Below, piece by piece: positions 56,376 to 64,000 of a stretch of 64,000 nt of DNA (position 1 is its first letter; each line of letters starts with the position of its first letter). The translations under genes and the position numbers were made by a program. Below the pieces are notes generated by a model. That model was not told where the DNA came from, searched no databases, and saw nothing but the letters and a program-made list of their open reading frames with translations. The stretch lies in NCBI GenBank assembly GCA_963930655.1, contig OZ005610.1, forward strand, positions 12,963,001-13,027,000. Reading direction: 5' to 3'. The stretch is from Myrica gale (lineage: Eukaryota; Streptophyta; Magnoliopsida; Fagales; Myricaceae).

Positions 56376-57720
56376 TAATTGTGTTGGTAAACTAAAATTT
56401 TGAAATAATAGAAAATTTTAGGATGGTTTGGGCGTCCAAAAAATGGAGAAATTGGCACTGCTTCGTTCGCGAACAAGTCTCTCTGAGTCCCCCCCCCCCC
56501 CCCCCCCCACTTCTCTCCCGTCAAACCATGCTGTCCCCTTCCTCCCACGGTACGCTTGTGGGAGAATATTTGGGGAATTTAGATTTGAGGAAGGTGGCCC
56601 TGGAGTACACGGCTGCGCAAGATCATGCGATATCTAGGGTGAGGCAGGTTGTAGAAGTTTCCAAGCTTTCCCCGGTAATTCTTCTTGGCGGTGGAGGGCA
56701 TCAATACCAGCATGGAGTCTCCTTCAAGGATGAGGTTTTTAATTTAGGCCGTTTTTTTTGCAGCTTCTGCTTCCCCCACAAAGTGGATCAGTCGTGTGGT
56801 TGAGACTCGCGCGTGGGATAATAATAATATTTAGGCAATCTCATCTGATCTACATGCATAAGTCACTCATTTGATAAAAGAACACTGTGAGGAATCATAA
56901 TGTTTCCACCCACTATACTGTATAAAACCTCTTGATTCCAACCAAATCTGTATAAAACCTCAAAACTATTAAGGAAGAAAATTAAAGATACCCTTTTCCT
57001 CCAACTGCGGCACCCCTAGGGTGGCCAATCCGTGGGCTTCAAACCTTCATTTGTGGGCCTGCCTTTGTCAATCCACTTAAAAAACAGATAAGGTTAACAC
57101 AGATAAGGTTCATTGTCTAGTCCTCAATAAAATCACTAATTTGTTAAGTGTAATCTAACTTGAAACCGTGGGCCTTATCCACACTGTTTCAGATGTACCC
57201 TTATCGGGTTTTGACTTAATTAATTAAAGTTTTCGTACCACCTCATAAGTCTTATTTAGATAAATTATAGTTTTATAGATTTTTATGTAATAGTTGGTGA
57301 AATTTTTTAAAGATATTTAATTTTTATTAAAATTTGTAAAATGTATAATAAGAGATAATTTTATATAATTTTTAATTAAAAATATTAGATTCATTAGAAA
57401 AATATATAGAAAAACTAATTATAATTTATTTTTAAAAGATATTAGAATTTATACGAATTTATTTTAAAATTATGTAAAATGTAGTGATGTTGATCAAATA
57501 CCTTCCTCTTATAACTCCTCGACAAGTGCCGATAAAAGTGACATTCAACAGGTACATGTATCCGTCAGTGCTAGGAAATTGCAGTACCCACTCTTTTCTC
57601 TCCGTCTCTTGCAACTGGTCACTCGAATTGCGGTGGATTCTGTCCATCATTCCATCATCGCAGGCCTGACAAAATTTAGCCTCGGTATTGTCGACTTCTG
57701 GACGCATTTGACCTCATCAA
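56376..57720. other. LDAP upstream intergenic
   Basis: Holds a 20-C run (56489-56508) and an open frame 56423-56803 of unknown identity, not called. AT-rich DNA from 57230 to 57480 is followed by the LDAP promoter. Confidence 0.4.
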
Positions 57721-57734
57721 ACCAATCCATTACG

Positions 57735-57746
57735 CGCCACGTGGCG
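57735..57746 (+). promoter_or_regulatory. Perfect G-box palindrome of LDAP promoter
   Basis: CGCCACGTGGCG, a 12-bp palindrome with an ABRE/G-box core, about 48 bp upstream of the TATA-like TATTAAAA at 57794-57801. Confidence 0.65.
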
Positions 57747-57793
57747 ACGCCAAGAGCGTTCGGAATTCGCATAAGAATCTGATTCGGATCCGC

Positions 57794-57801
57794 TATTAAA
57801 A
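57794..57801 (+). promoter_or_regulatory. TATA-like box of LDAP
   Basis: TATTAAAA, 136 bp before the start codon. Confidence 0.45.
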
Positions 57802-57936
57802 AGGAAATCGTTGCAACGCTCTGTTTTGTCGTCTTCACTCTTCATTTTACAGGAAGAAATTTCGAATACTCTACTAGTCTCTCTTTCTTCAGTTTTCTTT
57901 CTAAGAGGGCCTCAAAGTTTCTGAAACAGTTCGAAA

Positions 57937-59029
57937 ATGGCGGATTCTGAACCCCAAGTCCAACAGCCAACTGAGAAAGTATGTACATGATCCTTTTCGC
58001 CTTTTGGATATCTTGAGACGAGCTAGGTCTTCGTTTCCGTCGTCTAAAGCCTTTTTTCTGTTCGCCCACCGTTTGCGTTTCGTATGCTGGCTTTTCCTCT
58101 TGACTTTTTCCTCTCTACAACCAAAGTGAAAATGGAATTTGAAAAAGAACTTTTCATCTCCTATTTTATTGATTCATCTTATATTTGTTGCTCGTAAATA
58201 AAAGATTTATTCCCTTTAATTGAAGGTACAGGATGCTGTGAATAACCTCAAATATTTGGATTTTGTTCAAGTGGCGGCGATCTATGTAGTTGTCTGCTTC
58301 TCGAGCCTCTACGAATACGCCAAGGAGAACTCCGGTCCACTTAAACCCGGTGTCCAAACCGTCGAAGGAACCGTCAAAACCGTCATCGGACCGGTCTACG
58401 AGAGGTTCCACGACGTTCCCTTTGAGCTCCTCATGTTCGTCGACCGCAAGGTCTGTAATGATCTCACGTTCTTTTAATTTCACACAGTATTTAACCGGCA
58501 GGAGGCAGGGTGGGGTGTGTGAATCTTATCACGTGCTTTGCAGGTGGACGAGTCTTTGGGCGAGTTGGACAGGCACGTGCCCTCGTTGGTGAAGCAGGCG
58601 TCGAGCCAGGCATTGATGCTGGTGCAGAAGGCGCCCGAGGTGGCGCGAAGCGTGGCTTCGGAGGTGCAGCGCGCCGGCGTCGTGGACGCTGCGAGGAGCA
58701 TCACGAAGACCGTGTACACCAAGTACGAGCCGACGACTAAGGAGCTGTACTCGAGGTACGAGCCGGTGGCTGAGCAGTACGCGGTGTCGGTTTGGCGGTC
58801 GCTGAATCGGCTTCCGATGTTTCCCCAAGTGGCTCAGATCGCGGTCCCCACGGCGTCTTACTGGTCGGACAAGTATAATCAGGCGGTTTGCTATACCGCC
58901 GAGAGAGGGTGCTCTGTGTCAACATATCTGCCATTGATTCCCAAAGAGAAGATCGCTAAGGTTTTTGAGGATGCCGGTAGTGGGCCTTCTATTTCAACCG
59001 GCAGTGGACCTGTCGCCGTAGCACAGTGA
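57937..59029 (+). CDS. LDAP / REF-SRPP family lipid droplet protein
   Basis: Three exons, 57937-57978, 58226-58450 and 58544-59029, with GT-AG introns, giving 250 residues. MADSEPQVQQPTEK is followed by the REF domain: LKYLDFVQVAAIYVVVCFSS (residues 21-40), SGPLKPGVQTVEGTVKTV (48-65), GPVYERFHDVPFE, then PSLVKQASSQAL, VYTKYEPTTKELYSRYEP, LFPxVAQ-like PMFPQVAQIAVPTA and YLPLIPKEKIAKVF. REF/SRPP proteins coat lipid droplets (LDAPs in ordinary plants, small rubber particle proteins in latex plants) and stabilise them during stress; the family alone does not imply rubber. Length and splice pattern are typical, frame intact. The promoter carries a perfect G-box palindrome. Which paralogue it is cannot be told. 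Confidence 0.93.
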
Positions 59030-59705
59030 CCATTGTGATTCTGGAATTTGGTTTATGTTTGGATGGTAACGGTATGCTTTCACAGAGGGAATACTAACGT
59101 CGGTTGGCGTGTGGTTTTCTTCTCACTAGGTTTTTTAGGGGAGTTTGTTTGTCGACAATTTTAGGAAATATTCCAAAAATTAGAAAAAAAAATTTTGTGA
59201 AAAGATGTTATAATTTTAAAATTGTTAAATAATTTTTAAAAATTTTAAGATAATTATAAAGGGTAATAATTGTAATTATTTGTTTGTTTACTTTTTATTA
59301 TTTTTTTAGCTAATCGCCTCCCACAATCCCATGCATTTTGTCTTTTTGTGTTACCTTATTTTTTTTCTTTCTACGTTAGGCGCCAATTGTATTCGCCTTC
59401 TACATTTTCTGTTTTTTTTGTTTACCCGACAACATGTTGCGCAACCTAAGAGACCAATGTCTTCCGTCTTCTTTCTTTTCTTTTGTTTTGCAGAGCCTGT
59501 CAGGTACGACTCAAAACGTTTGGGATATGTATTTGGCGTTTATTTTGCTCAAAATTTCGGGCTCCGAAATTTCGAGTAACCAAACACCCTGTAAGTTTCT
59601 TCTTAGTAGCTTAATTTTGGTGTTGCGGGTTACTTTCGAGCCACGCCGGTTTAGAGTATTCTCGAACTTAGATTCCTTGTTGATTTTGGGTATGTTGGTT
59701 GGATC
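59030..59705. other. LDAP 3' flank
   Basis: 3' UTR and AT-rich intergenic DNA; nothing else recognised. Confidence 0.4.
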
Positions 59706-59897
59706 GGGATCCTCCGACCGATTTGCAGAGCAATTCCGAAGAGAGAGGGAGAGAGAGGACTGGGTCCCGTCCGGGACCCACACCTGCCCAGGCAAGGGAG
59801 TCCTGTTCGGGCAAGTGTGGGTCCCGGGCCGGACCCACCTCTCTATCTCACTCTCCAATCAATTGCTCTGCAATTTGGTCACCCGAATTGCAGAGGA
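59706..59897. mobile_element. Snapback element with GC-rich core
   Basis: Left end GGATCCTCCGACCGATTTGC; right end is the complement of GGATCCTCTGCAATTCGGG, and both sides carry TTTGCAGAGCAATT. The interior has GGGTCCCGTCCGGGACCC and a second GGGTCCCGG tract, forming nested GC-rich stems. Confidence 0.55.
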
Positions 59898-60226
59898 TCC
59901 TGTCTATGTTTGTTTACCGAAATTTTGAAGAATATTCCCAAAATTTTGGGAATCTTTTGAATGTTGAAGTTTATTGGAGTTTCTGAAAAGTTTGAAGTGT
60001 ATGTGTAAAAGTTAAAAATTTTGAAGTATGTTAATTTTGTTAAGAAATGTTGGGCCCCCAAAATTTTGAGCAAACAAACATTCTTAATTTCTGCCATCAG
60101 AACAACTTTCTTTGACTTTTTTTTCCTCCCAAAACAACAGAAAACCTTCACTTATCTATTTACACGAAAACATAGCTACATATTTATGGAAAAAATGTAA
60201 AAATAGAATCATAATCAACCAAATAT
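59898..60226. other. Intergenic, no gene seen
   Basis: AT-rich, non-coding. Confidence 0.4.
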
Positions 60227-60593
60227 GATTGTGAACACAACCGAATAATAAAACAAAAGGAACTCTACCTCTAGGTGAATGAAATTTCTGCAAAATAACT
60301 TTGTGAATCTAAATAATTCTTAGTGAGGCTCTTTCAACCTATGTATATGTCTTACATAGAGTGTCTTAGATGGTATACACAGACCTCTATTATAGGCTAG
60401 GTCAGGGACCCTCAATATGTATAGATTCTGATTTGTTCCTTCCATCAAGGAATATATCAAATCAGAATCAATCAAATTGCAATCAAAATCAATTTGACAC
60501 TAATTCCAAAATCATATTGATTTACACCGTAATCTTTACTTATTAAAGATTATTCTCATATGTCAACTAGGTCACAAGGAAATATTCTAACAT
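60227..60593 (-). repeat. copia 3' LTR (third copia)
   Basis: Minus-strand TGTTAGAATATTTCC begins right after the purine tract AAGTGGGAGAA (60594-60604). The other end near TGATTGTGAACAC (60227) is tentative. Confidence 0.6.
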
Positions 60594-60920
60594 TCTCCCA
60601 CTTGATCTTGATGACATATATCTTTATGGTGTTTTGAATTCTTTAGTAGATCAACTGTTTATGGAATCATCTCACTCACATAATGAATGCTACACACGAA
60701 TCATGGCGGTAAAACCTAAATGTAATTGGTCTTCCTTTCCATGTATTACAATGCACAATACTCATTATACGAGTACTTTATGGGAATCAAACTTTATGAA
60801 TGAATTTGTTATAAGTTATTCGGGTCCTACTTTATTTATCTCCATAGATAACAATAAATAATTTGCGTAATAAATCTTTATTTCAATAACTTCATGTCTA
60901 TAGATGAAAATTGAGAGAAA

Positions 60921-62037
60921 CTAAGTACAAAATGAATCAGCAAGCCCCATATGGTCCACATGACCTTTAAATTGTTTTATCGGTAAACCTTTAGTCATGG
61001 GATCAGCAAACATCAACTTAGTACTTATATGCTCTATGCAAATTTCATGTCTCTTAATGTTTTTTCTCACACTAAGATACTTGATATCTATTTGCGTACT
61101 TCTGCGTTCACTTTTATGATTCTTTGAAAAGAATACTGCAGCAAAATTGTCACATAAGATCTTGATTGGTATCTCAACAGAGTCAACAATTTTGAGATCA
61201 CCAATAAAATTTCTTAACCATAATGCTTGTGTAGTGGCTTTATAGCATGCTATGAATTCTGCTTCCATAGTAGAGGTAGCAACTATAGTCTGTTTGCAAC
61301 TTTTCCAAGATATGGCTCCTCCAGCAAGAAGGAAAATATACCCTGAGGTAGACTTTCTGCTATCTATACATCCAGCAAAATCTGAATCTGTATACCCAGA
61401 GACATCCAAATGGTCAGCATGTCTGTAGGTCAAATTGTAGTTCTTGGTTCCTTGTAAGTACCGCGTGACCTTATTTGTAGCTCTTCAATGCTCCAATCTA
61501 GGATTACTTTGGTATCTTCCCAGTATACCAACTGCTAATGCAATATCAGGTCTAGTGCAGACCTGAGCATACATCAAACTGTCAATTGCAGATGCACATG
61601 GTAAACCTTTCATTAGTTCTTGTTCCAATTCACTCTTGGGACATTGATCCATACAGAATTTACCCCCTTTAATGATAGGTGCTACACTAGGAGCATATTT
61701 GTTCATATCACATTTCTCTAAAACCTATTCAATGTAGGCCTTCTGAGACAGTTGTAACAATTTTGTTTTCTATCTCTATGCAGTCTATGCCAGTGACATA
61801 AGAGGCTTCACCCAAATCCTTTATTTCAAAGTGTTAAAAGAGAAACTGTTTGGTTTCATGTAGCAAACTCAAATCATTAGTTGCAAGTAAAATATCATCT
61901 ACATAAGACTAGAAAGATTATTTTACTCCCACTAACCTTAAGGAATATACATTGATCCGCGAGGTTCTCAATAAATCCGAATGAGGTAATAACCTTGTGA
62001 AATTTAATATATCATTGACGGGAGGCTTGTTTTATTT
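60921..62037 (-). pseudogene. copia RT end and RNase H, 5'-truncated
   Basis: Minus strand. RT end near 61750-62037 (KQASRQ, then SFGFIENLADQCI). Connector at 61485-61706 (ASAIDSLMYAQVCTRPDIAL). RNase H at 60921-61433 with GYTDSDFAGCIDSRKSTSGY, STMEAEFIAC and DIKYLSVR. Some frames are broken. The element stops within RT at about 62037 with no 5' half or second LTR. It looks like a Tork/Tnt1-type copia rather than a Sirevirus, which is an inference. Confidence 0.85.
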
Positions 62038-64000
62038 GTGATCTGCTCAACATTTCGTCCCTTCCATTTGTGATCTGTTCAGCTATGAGGCAAATTAATC
62101 TGACTGGTGTGGGATCTGCTTTATTGTATCTCTCATCTCCTCTGCGGTTCTCTTCAAATCACACTCCCCAATATTTCTGTGATCCACGGTTCAAAACGGT
62201 GGTATTGTTCCTATTTGCCAGTGATCCAATGGTCCGGGACGGTTCTTATCAAAAGTAGCGTCTAAATTTAAGGATTTTGTCTGAGAGTATCCCAATTATT
62301 GGTACAACATGCGCCATTCCTTGGCAAGAAATTTCAACTTCCACCTCCACTCCTCAGCCCTCAACGCTAGACACAGATCACTTTGTTCAGTGCATGCCAC
62401 GCAAGCATCGGACCCACACCACCTACAGCGCAGGGCCTGTAACCCAATATGTCACCAAGGTTGGTTACTAACTTATATTGCATCAGATTAGTTTAGAATT
62501 GTCACTCATCAGCCCTCAACACTAGACACAGATCACTTTGTTCAATTTTAGGTTCATCTGTTAGTTAATTGTTGTGGGTTCCAGATTTTCCGCTTTTCAA
62601 TGTATGTCAAGCCTTTAGTTTTCCACATATTGCACACTTGATGGATTCTCGTAGCAGTACTTAAGAGGTTTAACTTGTAGAATTTAATTCGAATATAGGG
62701 ATATCATCAAGGTTGTTGTATGTACAATATTTTTGTTTTTGTTTTTGTTACTTTCCTCCACTTTCATTGACAATCAGTAATGAAGTGAGTTAGTTATGGT
62801 TGAGTTAATTATGTTTAAGTTAGTTCCTCCTTTTTTTATTCTAAGCATTTGAGTTTGTTCCTCCACTTCCATACTTTGTTTTTTTTTTTCTGCGTCTCTG
62901 TGGTTGCATGTGCATCAATACGAAATCATGTGAGTTAGTTCTGTTGAGGGCTTAGTTGCTTTTTGACACTTTGAAACCTTCACCTTTTAAGCGAGAGTTA
63001 GGACTTTATACTGAATGTACAATCTTTTTGATCTTTTGTATTTGAATGACTGAAATGAAGCATGTAATTTGTGGGCAAGATAGTGTATGTGTATTTTTAT
63101 GTTGTTTTTGGATGAACTAGTGGAGGAGGATGTTGTTGATTACTAACTTATATTGCATCAGATTAGGTTAGCATTGTCACTTTACCATAGATTATGATCA
63201 AGTTTCAGATCTTTTATTATCCATCCCAAGGCTTATTCTTTCTGGTCCTTGATGTGCTCCTTCATATTTTGACAATTTAACATGCACCCAGAAAATGAGC
63301 ATTGGTTTTGATCCGAATAACTTTAATGATTGCTCTTTTGCTAGTCTGTCGTTGTTAGTTTGTTTCTTCTGTAAGGTTTGCATTCCAACTTATCCTTTCC
63401 TCTAAAGCCTACATGGATAATTTTTTGCTTTTGTTTTTCCCCAATTGTAGTTTGATCAATTTTCTTTCTCATACATAATCCCTTTCTGAGTATTGTCACG
63501 AAAGGTTATCATGTCTTGTCCTACTTGAGGATCGTTTACTCTTCCTCTCCCAATTTGCCCTAAATAGTATAGAATTCAAAGATATTTTTTTCCTTCTTGA
63601 TTATATCTCTTAATTACTTATCAAAGGGGGAGCAAGAGTAGTGTAGTGGTTTATCCTAGAAAGAATTAGAAGAGGATGTGAAAAGATGAAGTTCTGGCAT
63701 TCTGTGGATAATAGTGAAAAAAAATGAGAGCAGAAGAAAAGAAAAGAGCAAATGTGGTTAAGCTATGAGCTTCGTATCATTCAACTGAACTTCTTTATGA
63801 TTTGCATTGTACTTGTATTGATTCAAATATTTGATCATACCTTGCCTTGATAAATGGGCAAGGCTATTGTGCCTTCCTCTCAATATTTGTCATAGATTAG
63901 GTAAAGCGTTAGTGTTTAACAACGTACAGACATTTGTAGTACTTTAATAGATGTGAATAGCCTTGGGATGATCTTCTATCTTTCCATTTGAACATAAGAT
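62038..64000. other. Unassigned, with short direct repeats
   Basis: No gene recognised. CAGCCCTCAACGCTAGACAC (near 62356) recurs near 62511 with one difference. ACTAACTTATATTGCATCAG occurs near 62468 and 63143. These may mark an uncharacterised repeat or an unrecognised transcript. Confidence 0.4.

Noticed and set aside
56423..56803. 126-codon plus-strand frame with a polyproline run
   Set aside because: The prolines come from a 20-C homopolymer; nothing recognisable and no gene context.
58529..58934. Minus-strand open frames over LDAP exon 3
   Set aside because: Shadows of a GC-rich coding exon; no family resemblance and no splice context.
57937..59029. Taking the REF/SRPP gene as proof of a rubber-producing plant
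   Set aside because: REF-domain LDAPs occur in plants generally; one copy says nothing about latex.
1..64000. CRISPR array, rRNA, tRNA or organellar segment
   Set aside because: No regularly spaced repeats with unique spacers, no cloverleaf and no organelle gene block was seen.

Overview
This is a nuclear genomic window from a dicotyledonous plant, probably a woody or otherwise transposon-rich species; the species cannot be named from the sequence. Support: spliced plant genes (a thylakoid assembly factor, a RALF peptide, plant TSPO, an LDAP/REF protein), plant-type LTR retrotransposons with Met-tRNA primer sites, GT-AG introns, and AT-rich intergenic DNA full of MITEs. There is no CRISPR array, rRNA gene or bacterial operon.

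Host genes, left to right: 3' end of LPA1 (+, 1-1797); RALF33/RALF1-like peptide gene (+, 21989-22351); HSBP (heat shock factor binding protein) (-, 23578-25548, five coding exons, the last intron being an AT-AC U12-type intron); ALG3 mannosyltransferase (-, 26934-32160, thirteen recognisable exons but with several frame breaks and two lost splice acceptors, so it reads as a pseudogene); TSPO (+, 33653-34228, intronless); the first three exons of an ALKBH8-like 2OG-Fe(II) dioxygenase (-, 34846-36324, catalytic part missing); a lone receptor-like kinase exon (42424-42570); and LDAP/REF-SRPP (+, 57937-59029, three exons). From memory of Arabidopsis locus numbering, LPA1 and RALF1 are neighbours, RALF33 and HSBP are neighbours, and ALG3, TSPO and a REF-family gene are three consecutive loci. 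The window therefore looks like an ancestral eudicot gene order stretched by transposon insertions.

Transposon regions: 2.1-7.3 kb, a complete but decayed Ty3/gypsy chromovirus (-) just downstream of LPA1. 8.3-17.8 kb, a nest of Ty1/copia elements: an old copia pol carrying two solo LTRs with exact target-site duplications, joined to the 3' half of a Sirevirus-like element (family A, with an env-like ORF) whose 3' LTR carries a second, inverted LTR of its own family. 36.6-38.5 kb, an inverted MITE pair and a hAT deletion derivative. 38.6-41.5 kb, a LINE (-) interrupted by a family-B solo LTR. 42.6-51.7 kb, a nearly full-length Sirevirus-like copia (family B; gag, pol, env-like ORF, 5' LTR and truncated 3' LTR). 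52.8-56.0 kb, a hAT element with a perfect 8-bp target duplication. 60.2-62.0 kb, a 5'-truncated copia (-). Small foldback elements and MITEs fill much of the remaining intergenic space, including the interval between the head-to-head ALG3 and TSPO genes.

Functionally, TSPO and LDAP share stress/ABA-type G-box palindromes in their proximal promoters, in keeping with the known stress induction of both families. The most unusual signals are the AT-AC intron of HSBP, and GTCGAC-centred palindromes that sit both in the Sirevirus LTRs (helically spaced in family A) and again just upstream of the env-like ORFs, in family B together with a TATA box.
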